A model generated the notes under the pieces. That model worked only from the letters and a program-made list of their open reading frames with translations, did no database searches and was not told the origin of the DNA. From the NCBI RefSeq assembly GCF_003313505.1, contig NZ_QMHO01000003.1, positions 248,001 to 312,000 on the forward strand: a stretch of DNA of 64,000 nucleotides. Reading direction: 5' to 3'. Origin of the DNA: Pedobacter nanyangensis. Its GTDB lineage: Bacteria > Bacteroidota > Bacteroidia > Sphingobacteriales > Sphingobacteriaceae. Positions 53,113-62,775 of this stretch are shown in pieces (the stretch's first letter is position 1; each line of letters begins with the position of its first letter). The translations under genes and the position numbers were made by a program.

Positions 53113-53748
53113 ATGAGTAACGACACCATAAAATACATTCCTGGCGATGCCAATTACGAAGGTAAGCAGGACTTCACCATCACTGTTTACGCCGAAGACA
53201 GGGTTGGTTTACTGAACCGTATCTCGATTATATTTTCGAAAAGAAAGATCAACATCGACAGTTTAAACACGTCTCCGTCGGAGATTGCGGGCATACACCG
53301 TTTTACCATTTTAATTAACGAAAGTTATGAAGTGGTAAGAAAGTTGGCACGCCAGATTGAGAAACAGGTTGAGGTGCTGAAAGTGTACTTCAATACGGAT
53401 AGCGAAGTGATTTGGCAGGAACTGGCACTTTACAAGGTATCCACCGAAGAGATTACCGAGAAAGTAACGGTAGAGCGTTTGTTGAGACAATATGGCGCTA
53501 CTGCGGTAGTGATTAGAAAAGATTATACCGTTTTCTCGGTAACTGGCCATAAGGAAGAAACGGATGCTTTGGTAAAAGCCCTTGAGCCTTATGAACTGAT
53601 TGAATTTGTTCGCTCGGCAAGGGTGGCCATCATTAAAGATAGCGCTGGTTTCCACGAAAAACTGAAAGAGTTTGAGGCTGAGGAACCCGGGGAAGAGCGT
53701 GTAGAAAACGAGTTTCTGGATAAGGGCGATAAGATTTTTACGATGTAA
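53113..53748 (+). CDS. ilvN: Acetolactate synthase small (regulatory) subunit
   Basis: Regulatory subunit of 211 residues that activates IlvB and confers valine feedback control. The N-terminal ACT domain is clear: FTITVYAEDRVGLLNRISIIFSKRKINIDSLNTSPSE (about residues 19-55), followed by a second C-terminal domain (about 90-190). The length exceeds the usual 160-175 residues by a basic/acidic tail (KEFEAEEPGEERVENEF). It follows ilvB after a 93-bp spacer with an inverted repeat. Confidence 0.95.
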   Translation: MSNDTIKYIPGDANYEGKQDFTITVYAEDRVGLLNRISIIFSKRKINIDSLNTSPSEIAGIHRFTILINESYEVVRKLARQIEKQVEVLKVYFNTDSEVIWQELALYKVSTEEITEKVTVERLLRQYGATAVVIRKDYTVFSVTGHKEETDALVKALEPYELIEFVRSARVAIIKDSAGFHEKLKEFEAEEPGEERVENEFLDKGDKIFTM

Positions 53749-54192
53749 ATCGTCGGGAAGTTGGAAAAGACCGAAAGTTAGGACGATTGAGTACCATATC
53801 TTGCGGACTTTTCGGGCTTACGGACTGAAGTTAACTAAACCCGATTGAAGCGGAAATACTTTTTGGTGATCTAGCGAGAAAAGATTGCCACGTGGTTCCT
53901 CCTCGCAATGACGAAAAAGGAGCGAATGACAGAAAGCCAAAAAGATTAGAGCGAAAAGCGGGACTACCTTAACCGAAGCGCACAGAACCATGCTTTACAA
54001 GAAAATAGCGCAAGGATTAAAGAGCAAAGAATAAAGACCAATAGTATAATTATCGGTGAAATCACAAAATCTGTGTAATCAAACCGAAGGAAAAAAATTA
54101 AAACGTAAACAATAAATCAGTGTAACCGAGCTTGCGAGCTCATCGCAGATAATCACAAAATCTGTGTAATCACTAAAAAACTAAATAGAACA
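53749..54192. repeat. Repeat-filled spacer between ilvN and ilvC
   Basis: This 444-base spacer holds no gene but several repeats. A composite repeat spans 53830-53974 (left end GTTAACTAAACCCGATTGAAGCGG, right end AGCGGGACTACC) and contains a half copy of the CTCGCAATGACG palindrome family at 53882-53913. Two exact 22-bp direct copies (AATCACAAAATCTGTGTAATCA) lie at 54060-54081 and 54151-54172, 91 bp apart. No leader peptide or terminator was found here. Confidence 0.7.
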
Positions 54193-55674
54193 ATGGCAAA
54201 TTATTTTAACACATTACCACTTAGAGAAAAATTGAACCAATTGGGCGTATGCGATTTCATGGAAAACGACGAGTTTTTGGATGGCGTAAATGCATTAAAA
54301 GGTAAAAAGCTGGTAGTTGTAGGTTGTGGCGCTCAGGGCTTAAACCAAGGTTTAAACCTAAGAGACAGCGGTTTGGATGTATCTTATGCGTTGCGCAAGG
54401 AAGCTATCGAGCAAAAAAGAGATAGCTGGAAAAATGCAACGGATAACAATTTCAAGGTAGGTACTTATGAGGAATTGATCCCAACTGCTGATGTGGTGAT
54501 TAACCTTACCCCGGATAAACAACACACTGCTGTAGTAAGTGCTGTAATGCCGTTGATGAAACAGGGTGCTACCCTATCTTACTCTCATGGTTTTAACATT
54601 GTAGAGGAAGGAATGCAAATCCGTAAAGACCTCACCGTAATTATGGTGGCTCCTAAATGCCCAGGTTCTGAGGTTAGAGCCGAGTATTTAAGAGGTTTTG
54701 GTGTTCCTACCTTAATTGCCGTTCACCCTGAAAACGATCCTGAAGGTAAAGGTTTGGCACAAGCTAAGGCTTACTGCGTAGGCACGGGTGGTCATAGAGC
54801 GGGTGTGTTGAAATCATCTTTTGTGGCCGAGGTTAAATCTGACTTGATGGGCGAGCAAACGATTTTGTGTGGTTTATTGCAAACTGGTTCTATCCTTTCT
54901 TTCGATAAAATGGTGGAAAAAGGAATTGACGCTGGTTATGCTTCTAAACTGGTACAATACGGTGTTGAGGTGATTACCGAAGCCTTGAAACATGGTGGTG
55001 TAAGTGGTATGATGGACCGTTTGAGCAATGTAGCTAAAATCAAAGCCTTTAAAATTTCGGAGGAGCTGAAAGATATTATGCGTCCGTTGTTCCAAAAGCA
55101 CCAAGATGACATTATGAGCGGCGAATTTAGCAGCACCATGATGGCCGACTGGGCTAATGGCGATGCTAACCTATTGAAATGGAGAGCTGAAACGGGTGAA
55201 ACTGCTTTCGAAAAAACACCTGCTGGTGACGTTAAAATTGGCGAGCAAGAGTACTTTGACAACTATACTTTGATGGTGGCTTTTGTAAGAGCGGGCGTTG
55301 AATTGGCTTTTGAAACCATGGTGGAAGCGGGTATTAAACCAGAAAGTGCTTATTACGAATCGTTGCACGAAACTCCACTAATTGCAAACACCATTGCTCG
55401 CAAGAAATTGTTTGAAATGAACCGTGTAATTTCTGATACTGCGGAGTACGGCTGTTACTTATTTGACCAAGCTTGTAAACCTTTATTGGCTGATTTCATG
55501 AAAACGGTTGATACTGATTTAGTAGGTAAAAACTTTAACGAGGGCAAAGATGGTTCGGTGGATAATGCTGAACTGGTAGCCATTAATGAGATTTTACGCG
55601 ACCACCAAGTGGAGGTTGTAGGTAGAAAATTGCGTAAAGCAATGACTGCCATGAAGTCGATCAAGACCGCTTAA
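54193..55674 (+). CDS. ilvC: Ketol-acid reductoisomerase, class II (long form)
   Basis: NADPH- and Mg-dependent enzyme converting acetolactate to dihydroxy-isovalerate and acetohydroxybutyrate to dihydroxy-methylvalerate. 493 residues, matching the long E. coli-type class II rather than the about 330-residue class I. Seen: Rossmann motif [19 protein letters not shown] (about residues 41-59) and the phosphate-binding [14 protein letters not shown]; the tandem C-terminal helical knot domains include [15 protein letters not shown] and [11 protein letters not shown]. Separated from ilvN by a repeat-filled spacer, but same strand and pathway. Confidence 0.97.
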   Translation: MANYFNTLPLREKLNQLGVCDFMENDEFLDGVNALKGKKLVVVGCGAQGLNQGLNLRDSGLDVSYALRKEAIEQKRDSWKNATDNNFKVGTYEELIPTADVVINLTPDKQHTAVVSAVMPLMKQGATLSYSHGFNIVEEGMQIRKDLTVIMVAPKCPGSEVRAEYLRGFGVPTLIAVHPENDPEGKGLAQAKAYCVGTGGHRAGVLKSSFVAEVKSDLMGEQTILCGLLQTGSILSFDKMVEKGIDAGYASKLVQYGVEVITEALKHGGVSGMMDRLSNVAKIKAFKISEELKDIMRPLFQKHQDDIMSGEFSSTMMADWANGDANLLKWRAETGETAFEKTPAGDVKIGEQEYFDNYTLMVAFVRAGVELAFETMVEAGIKPESAYYESLHETPLIANTIARKKLFEMNRVISDTAEYGCYLFDQACKPLLADFMKTVDTDLVGKNFNEGKDGSVDNAELVAINEILRDHQVEVVGRKLRKAMTAMKSIKTA

Positions 55675-55686
55675 TATTAAAAAGAA

Positions 55687-55757
55687 TGTCGTCCTGAGCT
55701 TGTCGAAGGAATTCTTTTCTAATTTTACGGAAAAGTCTTCGACGGGCTCAGACTGAC
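55687..55757. repeat. Palindromic repeat between ilvC and leuC
   Basis: GTCCTGAGCTTGTCGAAGGA and the imperfect complement CTTCGACGGGCTCAGACTGAC enclose about 30 bases. A second copy lies at 63093-63158 inside another repeat. A family of this kind is widespread in bacterial intergenic regions. Confidence 0.75.
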
Positions 55758-55785
55758 AAACTAACTAAAAATAATTTATAAAAAG

Positions 55786-57189
55786 ATGGCGAAAACATTA
55801 GTAGAAAAAATATGGGACGCTCACGTAGTGAAACGTGAAGAAGGCTTTCCTGATATTTTATACATTGATACGCATTTAATTCACGAGGTTACTTCGCCTC
55901 AGGCCTTTGATGGCTTGAGAAAACGTGGCATCGGGCTTTTCCGTCCGAAACAAACTGTAGCTACAGCCGACCATAACGTGCCTACTTTAAACCAGCATTT
56001 ACCCATCAAGGAAGAGCTTTCCAGATATCAGGTAGATATGCTGACCAAAAACTGTGCAGAGTTTGGCGTAGAGCTTTATGGCTTGGGCCATCCTTTTCAA
56101 GGGATTGTACACGTAATTGGCCCTGAATTGGGCATTACCCTACCAGGTAAAACCATGGTTTGTGGCGACAGCCATACGTCAACCCACGGTGCTTTTGGGG
56201 CCATTGCTTTTGGTATTGGCACCTCACAAGTGGAGCAGGTTTTTGCCACGCAATGCTTGCAACAATCGAAACCTAAAACCATGAAAATTGAGGTAAATGG
56301 TGAACTGAGAAAAGGCGTTGGCGCAAAAGACATCATCCTTTACATCATCTCTAAAATTTCTGCCGCTGGTGGTACCGGTTATTTTGTAGAATTTGCAGGC
56401 TCGGCCATTCGTTCATTAAGTATGGAAGCCCGCATGACCGTTTGCAACATGAGTATCGAAATGGGTGCCCGTGGCGGTTTAATTGCACCAGATGAAACTA
56501 CTTTTGAATATGTAAAAGGCAGAAAATTTGCTCCTGCTGGCGAAGAATGGGACAAAGCACTAGCTTATTGGAAAACCTTGTACAGTGATGAGGATGCAAA
56601 ATTTGATGCGGTATTAACTTATGATGCGGCTGACATTGCACCAATGATTACCTACGGCACCAACCCTGGAATGGGTATTGGCATTGCCGATCATATTCCT
56701 GCAACTGCTGCACAACCAGAAACAGAACAGGCATCTTATAAGAAAGCTTTGGATTATATGGGCTTTGCCGATGACGAAAGTTTATTGGGCAAACCTGTAG
56801 ATTATGTTTTCATTGGTAGTTGCACCAATTCTCGTATTGAGGATTTACGTGCCGTGGCCGAGTTTGTGAAAGGCAAACAGAAAGCCGATAACGTAGAAGT
56901 TTGGATTGTTCCAGGCTCAAAGCAAGTAGAAGCTCAAGCCATTGCCGAAGGTTTGGACAAAGTTTTTGAAGCCTCTGGTTTTCAATTACGTGAACCAGGT
57001 TGCTCGGCTTGTTTGGGAATGAACGAAGATAAAATTCCAGCAGGGAAATATTGCGTCTCTACCTCGAACAGAAACTTTGAAGGCCGCCAGGGACCAAATG
57101 CCAGAACCATGCTGGCTAGCCCGTTAACAGCAGCAGCAGCGGCGGTTACAGGTAAAATTACAGATGTAAGGGAGTTATTGGAGGCTTAA
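55786..57189 (+). CDS. leuC: 3-isopropylmalate dehydratase large subunit
   Basis: Aconitase-family Fe-S subunit of 467 residues that isomerises 2- to 3-isopropylmalate with LeuD. Seen: [13 protein letters not shown] at the N-terminus, [11 protein letters not shown], the cluster cysteines in [14 protein letters not shown] (about residue 347) and [13 protein letters not shown] (about 407-419), and [13 protein letters not shown]. First leu gene of the cluster, 112 bp after ilvC. Its partner leuD is separated from it by a methyltransferase gene, an unusual arrangement. Confidence 0.97.
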   Translation: MAKTLVEKIWDAHVVKREEGFPDILYIDTHLIHEVTSPQAFDGLRKRGIGLFRPKQTVATADHNVPTLNQHLPIKEELSRYQVDMLTKNCAEFGVELYGLGHPFQGIVHVIGPELGITLPGKTMVCGDSHTSTHGAFGAIAFGIGTSQVEQVFATQCLQQSKPKTMKIEVNGELRKGVGAKDIILYIISKISAAGGTGYFVEFAGSAIRSLSMEARMTVCNMSIEMGARGGLIAPDETTFEYVKGRKFAPAGEEWDKALAYWKTLYSDEDAKFDAVLTYDAADIAPMITYGTNPGMGIGIADHIPATAAQPETEQASYKKALDYMGFADDESLLGKPVDYVFIGSCTNSRIEDLRAVAEFVKGKQKADNVEVWIVPGSKQVEAQAIAEGLDKVFEASGFQLREPGCSACLGMNEDKIPAGKYCVSTSNRNFEGRQGPNARTMLASPLTAAAAAVTGKITDVRELLEA

Positions 57190-57214
57190 AGGCAAGAAGG
57201 TTTAAGGTTGGTCG

Positions 57215-57305
57215 GTCATTGCGAGGAGGAACGACAAAGCAATCTTAAAGCAAATGCCTTTTAATTACCAACATTGTAAGATTGCTTTCGTGCCTCGCAA
57301 TAACG
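57215..57305. repeat. Palindromic repeat between leuC and the methyltransferase gene
   Basis: GTCATTGCGAGGAGGAACGAC...AAGCAATCTT (57215-57246) and its complement (57279-57305) form a long imperfect hairpin. Other copies of this family lie at 53882, 60394 and (diverged) 62812. Confidence 0.8.
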
Positions 57306-57333
57306 AAACAATTAAACAAAAAAAACGAGCATT

Positions 57334-58095
57334 ATGCCAGAAATACATTGGGACAGCAAGCTTTACAACGAGCAACATCGTTTCGTATCTGATTACGGGG
57401 CGGATGTTTTGCAATGGCTTGACGCAAAAGAGGGAGAAAATATTTTAGACGTGGGTTGCGGTACTGGTGATTTAGCCGCTAAAATTCAGGAGGCTGGAGC
57501 AACTGTTTTAGGAGTTGATGCTTCTGCAGAAATGGTTGAGCTGGCCAAGCAGACCTATCCTAGCATTTCATTTGAGCAAAAAGATGCCGCTCAACTGGAT
57601 TATAGTAGAGAGTTTGATGCCGTATTTAGCAATGCCACCTTCCACTGGATAGAAAACCAAAGAGGACTATTGCGCGGCATTTATAAAAGTTTAAAACATG
57701 GTGGGCGTTTAGTGGCCGAATTTGGAGGTAAGGGGAATATTAAATCTATTGTTGATGCCATTGACACTGCCGCCAAACAACTGCAATTGGAGCACAGGAT
57801 CATTTCAAACTTCTGGTTTTTCCCTTCCATTAGCCATTACGCAACGCTGTTAGAATCCGCAGGTTTCGAAACAGAACAAATGTGGTTGTTTGATAGACCA
57901 ACCGCATTAGTTGGTGAAGACGGCATGTTAAAGTGGATCAATCAGTTTGCACAGCATGCCTTTGTAAACCTGAACGAGGAAGAAGCCAAAGCAGTAACAG
58001 ATTTAGCGGTAAGCATCCTAAAGCCTAACTATTTTAAAGATGGCGAGTGGACCGCAGACTATAAAAGATTAAGGATAAAAGCGATTAAAAAGTAA
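57334..58095 (+). CDS. SAM methyltransferase of the trans-aconitate methyltransferase (Tam) type
   Basis: Class I methyltransferase of 253 residues. The N-terminal HWDSKLYNEQHRFVSDYGADVL and ILDVGCGTGDLA (about residues 33-44), GVDASAEMVELAK (about 56-68) and SNATFHWIENQRGLLRGIYKSLKHGGRLVAEFGG (about 93-126) resemble trans-aconitate 2-methyltransferases, which methylate tricarboxylates. It lies between the two isopropylmalate isomerase subunit genes. Yeast trans-aconitate methyltransferase is known to act mainly on 3-isopropylmalate, so a role on a leucine-pathway intermediate is plausible here; this is inference from position. Other small-molecule substrates remain possible. Confidence 0.83.
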   Translation: MPEIHWDSKLYNEQHRFVSDYGADVLQWLDAKEGENILDVGCGTGDLAAKIQEAGATVLGVDASAEMVELAKQTYPSISFEQKDAAQLDYSREFDAVFSNATFHWIENQRGLLRGIYKSLKHGGRLVAEFGGKGNIKSIVDAIDTAAKQLQLEHRIISNFWFFPSISHYATLLESAGFETEQMWLFDRPTALVGEDGMLKWINQFAQHAFVNLNEEEAKAVTDLAVSILKPNYFKDGEWTADYKRLRIKAIKK

Positions 58096-58161
58096 TAAGT
58101 TTTAGGTGATAAGTTGTAAATCCAAACAACAAACCAACCAAAAAACGAGAAAACTATATAA

Positions 58162-58761
58162 ATGAAAAAATTTGAAACATTAAGCTCATCGGTAGTGCCC
58201 TTATCGATTGAGAACATTGATACCGACCAGATCATCCCGGCAAGGTTTTTAAAAGCCACTACCCGTGAAGGCTTTGGGGAAAACCTTTTCCGCGATTGGC
58301 GTTATAATGGTGATAATACCCCTAAAGCAGATTTCGTGCTAAACGATCCTACTTACAGCGGCAAGATATTGGTAGCTGGCAAAAACTTCGGTTGTGGCAG
58401 TAGCCGTGAGCATGCGGCTTGGGCCATTCAAGATGCTGGCTTTGATGTAGTGATTAGCAGTTTCTTTGCAGATATTTTCAAAGGAAATGCCCTAAACAAC
58501 GGCTTATTACCAATCCAAGTGAGTGACGAATTTTTAGCGGCCATTTTTGCGCAAGTAGCTAAAGATCCAAAAGCTACGTTGACGGTAAACTTAGAAGAAC
58601 AAACGGTAACCATCGAGGCTACTGGTGCTCAAGAAAGTTTTGAGATCAATCCCTACAAAAAATCATGCTTGATTAACGGTTACGATGATATTGATTTTGT
58701 TCGCAGTCAAACAGATTTGATTGAAGAATTTGAGAAAAACAAAGTTTTTAAATTTTATTAA
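58162..58761 (+). CDS. leuD: 3-isopropylmalate dehydratase small subunit
   Basis: Swivel-domain subunit of 199 residues that completes the isopropylmalate isomerase. Hallmarks: [14 protein letters not shown] (about residues 19-32), [12 protein letters not shown] and [16 protein letters not shown] (about 74-89) with substrate-binding Ser/Arg. It starts 66 bp after the methyltransferase gene in an A/T-rich spacer that repeats the AAGTTGTAA words seen near atpC. Confidence 0.97.
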   Translation: MKKFETLSSSVVPLSIENIDTDQIIPARFLKATTREGFGENLFRDWRYNGDNTPKADFVLNDPTYSGKILVAGKNFGCGSSREHAAWAIQDAGFDVVISSFFADIFKGNALNNGLLPIQVSDEFLAAIFAQVAKDPKATLTVNLEEQTVTIEATGAQESFEINPYKKSCLINGYDDIDFVRSQTDLIEEFEKNKVFKFY

Positions 58762-58784
58762 CTGCTATAATATACTTAGATAAA

Positions 58785-58850
58785 GCTGATGCTGAAATAA
58801 ATTCAGCATGACGAGCCCCTAGCGTCACCCTGAATTTATTTCAGGGCCTG
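58785..58850. repeat. Palindromic repeat between leuD and the ABC ATPase gene
   Basis: GCTGAAATAAATTCAGC (itself a hairpin) followed by CATGACG, and GTCACCCTGAATTTATTTCAGGG, form two related hairpins with AAATAAATTCAG/CTGAATTTATTT complementarity. It is a family different from the other spacers. Confidence 0.7.
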
Positions 58851-58891
58851 TTACACAAGCTCTTTGCATCAATGATTATAAAGTAAACATA

Positions 58892-60370
58892 ATGAGTACT
58901 TCAATAGTTCAAATCTCCAACCTCAATTTAAAATACGGCAACAAAGCGGTGTTAAGGGATTTGGAATGGACTATCCAGGCGGGAGAAAACTGGTTGTTGA
59001 CTGGCCTTAGCGGCAGTGGTAAAACAGCCCTATTGAAAGCCATTGCGGGTATTGAAAAAAGCACCGACGAGATTGTCGTCAGTTTTGATAAACAAAGCAG
59101 TGCCAGGCCCGTCTGCCAGTACATTGCCCAATGGTATCAATTTAAAAATGTAGAAGGCGTAGCCAATTTCTACTACCAACAACGCTACAACGCACAACAA
59201 GTTCAAGATACCTTAACCGTGAATGCCGAGTTGGCCCATTACGCTAAGGAAAATCATTTGAACTTGCCCCAAGCAGAACCTATTTTAGAAGCACTTGGTT
59301 TTGCACCTCTTAAAAACGCCCAATTGATCGAGCTATCGAGTGGCGAACACAAAAAACTGCAACTGGTAAAAGCCCTATGGTTAAAACCACAGTTGCTGTT
59401 ACTAGACCAACCTTACACTGGTTTAGACATCCAATCCCGTCAAAATCTGAACAACTTATTAGATGAAGTCACCAGCAATGGTGTACAAACGATCTTGATC
59501 AGCAATGAAACCGAAATCCCAGCCTGTATCAATAGGTATGCTGAAATCGTTGACGGACAACTGGAGGAACATTTCACCTTCTGTAGCAGAAAGGAAATTG
59601 TCATTGAAGATCGACCTATTCCTGAGTTTTTACATCAAGCGCCACCTTCGAGCAGTGAAACCTTGATCAAAATGGTAGGTGTAAACATCAACTATGGCGA
59701 AAAGCAGGTGCTTAAAAACGTAGACTGGGAAATTAAAGCAGGCGAAAAATGGCTGCTACAAGGTCATAACGGATCAGGAAAATCAACTTTGTTAAGCTTG
59801 ATCAATGGCGACCATCCTCAGGCCTATGCCAACGAGATTTATCTTTTCGGCAACAAACGTGGCTCGGGCGAAAGTATTTGGGACATTAAAGAGCACATTG
59901 GTTTAATCTCCCCTGAATTACATTGGTATTTTGATTTTAATGCCACCGTTTGGCAAAGCATCGCCTCTGGCTTTTTCGACAGCATTGGACTGTACAAAGA
60001 AATTGGCTGGCACAAACGCACACAGGTAGATGAACTCATTGAGTACTTTGGACTAACTGCTAATAAAAATGATTTATTGGCGCAACTGCCCTTGGGGAAA
60101 CAGCGCTTGGTTTTATTGGCCAGAACGGTCATTAAAAATCCAGAGTTGTTGGTACTGGATGAACCTTGCCAAGGTTTAGATGCGCACCAAACCCTTCAAT
60201 TTAACACCTTAATTGATGGTTTGTGCACCACCAACAGAACCTTGATTTATGTATCGCACAGCGATGACCAACTACCGAAAAACCTAACGCACCAATTATT
60301 ACTCAGCAAAGGCGAAGTGATACATAACAAGATTTATAAAAAGAGAGAAGAATTAGAAAGCGTGATTTAG
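58892..60370 (+). CDS. Dual ATP-binding cassette protein (ModF-like)
   Basis: Cytosolic protein of 492 residues made of two fused nucleotide-binding domains and no membrane segment. Domain 1: Walker A GLSGSGKTALLK (about residues 38-49), signature ELSSGEHKKLQL, Walker B LLLLDQPYTGLD (Gln instead of Glu after the Asp). Domain 2: Walker A GHNGSGKSTLL (about 290-300), a degenerate signature LPLGKQRLVLLA, Walker B LLVLDEPCQGLD. The layout matches ModF/PhrA-type proteins whose function is poorly known. No mod transport genes are nearby. It lies between leuD and leuB without an obvious pathway link. Co-transcription is likely but not shown. Confidence 0.85.
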   Translation: MSTSIVQISNLNLKYGNKAVLRDLEWTIQAGENWLLTGLSGSGKTALLKAIAGIEKSTDEIVVSFDKQSSARPVCQYIAQWYQFKNVEGVANFYYQQRYNAQQVQDTLTVNAELAHYAKENHLNLPQAEPILEALGFAPLKNAQLIELSSGEHKKLQLVKALWLKPQLLLLDQPYTGLDIQSRQNLNNLLDEVTSNGVQTILISNETEIPACINRYAEIVDGQLEEHFTFCSRKEIVIEDRPIPEFLHQAPPSSSETLIKMVGVNINYGEKQVLKNVDWEIKAGEKWLLQGHNGSGKSTLLSLINGDHPQAYANEIYLFGNKRGSGESIWDIKEHIGLISPELHWYFDFNATVWQSIASGFFDSIGLYKEIGWHKRTQVDELIEYFGLTANKNDLLAQLPLGKQRLVLLARTVIKNPELLVLDEPCQGLDAHQTLQFNTLIDGLCTTNRTLIYVSHSDDQLPKNLTHQLLLSKGEVIHNKIYKKREELESVI

Positions 60371-60393
60371 AAAGCTTAACCCTTAAACCGATG

Positions 60394-60462
60394 AGATTGC
60401 TTCGTACCTCGCAATGACGGAACTATTGTCGTCTTTGCGAGGAGGAACGACGAAGCAATCTC
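60394..60462. repeat. Palindromic repeat between the ABC ATPase gene and leuB
   Basis: AGATTGCTTCGTACCTCGCAATGACG-type left arm (60394-60419) and its near-perfect complement ending ACGAAGCAATCT (to 60462) enclose about ten bases; the most complete copy of the CGCAATGACG family in the window. No T run follows. Confidence 0.85.
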
Positions 60463-60508
60463 CAAGAATTAAGCGTGATAATTGTCGCACGAAAACATAT
60501 CACATACA

Positions 60509-61585
60509 ATGAAAAAAAACATATTAGTAATACCTGGTGATGGCATTGGCCAAGAAGTAACCCAATGGGGAAAAGCAGCGCTAGCGCAAATCGCAAAAAA
60601 CTACGGCCACGAATTTACTTTCGACGAGGCCTTGATGGGCCACGCAGCCATTGAAGTAACGGGCAATCCACTCCCTGAGGAAACTTTAGAAAAAGCACGT
60701 AAAAGCGATGCGATTTTATTCGGGGCCATTGGTCATGCGATGTACGACAATGATCCTTCTTTAAAGGTTAGACCAGAACAAGGCTTACTAAAAATCAGAA
60801 AAGAACTGGGCTTATATGCGAACCTTCGCCCTATCCTCTTATTCGACGAATTACTGGAAGCATCCAGCATCAAAGCGCACATCTTAAAAGGCACCGATAT
60901 TTTATTTTTCAGAGAATTAACAGGTGATGTTTACTTCGGGGAAAAGAAACGTTCGGAAGACAGAAACACCGCTTCAGATTTGATGATTTACCACAGATAT
61001 GAAGTAGAACGCATTGCACACAAAGCTTTCCAGGCCGCACAACAACGCAGCAAAAGATTGTGTTCGGTAGATAAAGCGAACGTACTGGAGTCTTCTCGTT
61101 TATGGCGCGAAACGGTGCAGGAAATTGCCAAACAATACCCTGATGTAGAAACCGAGCACATGTTTATCGACAATGCGGCCATGCAGTTGATTAAAAATCC
61201 GAAGAAATTTGACGTGGTACTAACCGCCAACCTTTTTGGCGATATCCTCACTGATGAAGCTTCGCAAATTGCGGGTTCAATGGGTATGCTAGCTTCTGCC
61301 TCTGTAGGTGATGGGGTAGGCTTTTACGAACCTATCCACGGTTCGGCCCATGATATTGCAGGCAAAAACCTGGCTAATCCATTGGCTTCTATCCTATCGG
61401 CAGCGCTGATGTTAGAAATTAGTTTCGGCCTACCAGAAGAAGCAAAAGCCCTGGTGAGCGCTGTGGACCAAGCCTTAAAAGATGGTTACCGAACTGGCGA
61501 CATTGCCGACCAAAATACCGAAGCCAGCAAAATATTAGGCACCCAAGAAATGGGACAATTAGTATTAAAATATTTAGCACAATAA
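60509..61585 (+). CDS. leuB: 3-isopropylmalate dehydrogenase
   Basis: NAD-dependent decarboxylating dehydrogenase of 358 residues producing 2-oxoisocaproate. The ATG at 60509 gives KKNILVIPGDGIGQEVT, the family N-terminus; nine upstream in-frame codons are not needed. Substrate motif LLKIRKELGLYANLRP (about residues 92-107), FFRELTGDVYFG (about 137-148), VDKANVLESSRLWRE (about 186-200) and GSAHDIAGKNLANP (about 281-294). Followed by leuA after 17 bp. Confidence 0.96.
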   Translation: MKKNILVIPGDGIGQEVTQWGKAALAQIAKNYGHEFTFDEALMGHAAIEVTGNPLPEETLEKARKSDAILFGAIGHAMYDNDPSLKVRPEQGLLKIRKELGLYANLRPILLFDELLEASSIKAHILKGTDILFFRELTGDVYFGEKKRSEDRNTASDLMIYHRYEVERIAHKAFQAAQQRSKRLCSVDKANVLESSRLWRETVQEIAKQYPDVETEHMFIDNAAMQLIKNPKKFDVVLTANLFGDILTDEASQIAGSMGMLASASVGDGVGFYEPIHGSAHDIAGKNLANPLASILSAALMLEISFGLPEEAKALVSAVDQALKDGYRTGDIADQNTEASKILGTQEMGQLVLKYLAQ

Positions 61586-61602
61586 CCTAAACCTAAAAAC
61601 TT

Positions 61603-62775
61603 ATGTTACACGACCCAAATAAAGTACACATTTTTGACACCACCTTGCGTGACGGCGAGCAGGTGCCAGGTTGCCAGTTGAGCACCCCTCAAAAAATTGA
61701 AATTGCGAAATCGTTGGAACTACTAGGTGTAGATGTAATTGAGGCAGGCTTCCCTGTTTCTAGCCCTGGCGATTTTAATAGCGTAATTGAGCTATCGAAA
61801 GCAGTGAACGACCCTATTATTTGTGCCTTAACCAGAGCCAATAAAAATGATATTGATGTGGCGGCCGATGCGCTACGTTATGCCAAAAGACCTCGTATCC
61901 ACACGGGTATCGGTTCTTCTGATATGCATATTAAAACCAAGTTCAACAGCACTAGGGAAGAAATTTTAGAGCGTGCCATTGAAGCCGTAAAGTATGCCAA
62001 GAAATATGTTGAAGATGTAGAGTTTTATGCGGAAGATGCTGGTCGTGCAGATATTGAGTATTTAGCAAAGATGATTGAAGCGGTAATTGCCGCTGGTGCT
62101 ACCGTGGTAAACATTCCAGATACCAATGGTTACTGCTTGCCAGATCAATACGGTTCAAAAATCTTATACTTAAAAGAGAACGTAAAAAATATTGACAAGG
62201 CCATCATTTCTTGCCACTGCCATAACGATTTAGGTTTAGCTACGGCCAACTCTATTGCTGGTTTACAAAATGGTGCCCGCCAGGTGGAATGTACCGTTAA
62301 CGGGATCGGTGAGCGTGCCGGCAACACTTCGATGGAGGAAGTGGTGATGATTTTAAAAACGCACAAAACCTTGGGACTACATACCAACATCAATACACAG
62401 GGCTTTTACGAAATCAGCCACCAAGTGCGTAGCCTAATGAATATGCCGGTACAACCTAACAAAGCCATTGTTGGCGCCAATGCCTTTGCACATAGTTCGG
62501 GCATTCACCAAGATGGTTTCTTGAAAAATCGTGAAAACTACGAAATCATCAGACCAGAGGATGTGGGTTTTCCTGATGCCACCATTGTACTTACCGCCAG
62601 AAGTGGCCGACATGCTTTGAAACACCACTTAGACCGATTAGGCCATGCTTTGGATAAAGAGCAATTGGCGGTGGTTTATACCGCATTCTTAGACTTAGCA
62701 GATAAAAAACAAGGTATTGAAGATGGGGATTTAAACGAGCTGGTGGCTTTGCATTTAGCAACTAAATTGAGCTAA
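61603..62775 (+). CDS. leuA: 2-isopropylmalate synthase, short form without the C-terminal regulatory domain
   Basis: Condenses acetyl-CoA with 2-oxoisovalerate, the committed step to leucine. The TIM-barrel catalytic domain is complete: [19 protein letters not shown] (about residues 8-26), [43 protein letters not shown] (about 206-248), and [12 protein letters not shown]. The protein ends at 390 residues after the linker subdomain, whereas E. coli LeuA has 523 with a C-terminal leucine-binding dimer domain. So allosteric inhibition of the usual type is not expected. Homocitrate- or citramalate-synthase-like relatives have similar length, but the leu gene context supports LeuA. Confidence 0.92.
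   Translation: MLHDPNKVHIFDTTLRDGEQVPGCQLSTPQKIEIAKSLELLGVDVIEAGFPVSSPGDFNSVIELSKAVNDPIICALTRANKNDIDVAADALRYAKRPRIHTGIGSSDMHIKTKFNSTREEILERAIEAVKYAKKYVEDVEFYAEDAGRADIEYLAKMIEAVIAAGATVVNIPDTNGYCLPDQYGSKILYLKENVKNIDKAIISCHCHNDLGLATANSIAGLQNGARQVECTVNGIGERAGNTSMEEVVMILKTHKTLGLHTNINTQGFYEISHQVRSLMNMPVQPNKAIVGANAFAHSSGIHQDGFLKNRENYEIIRPEDVGFPDATIVLTARSGRHALKHHLDRLGHALDKEQLAVVYTAFLDLADKKQGIEDGDLNELVALHLATKLS

Noticed and set aside
53749..54192. A third attenuator upstream of ilvC
   Set aside because: No short frame rich in branched-chain codons and no terminator with a T run; only repeats.
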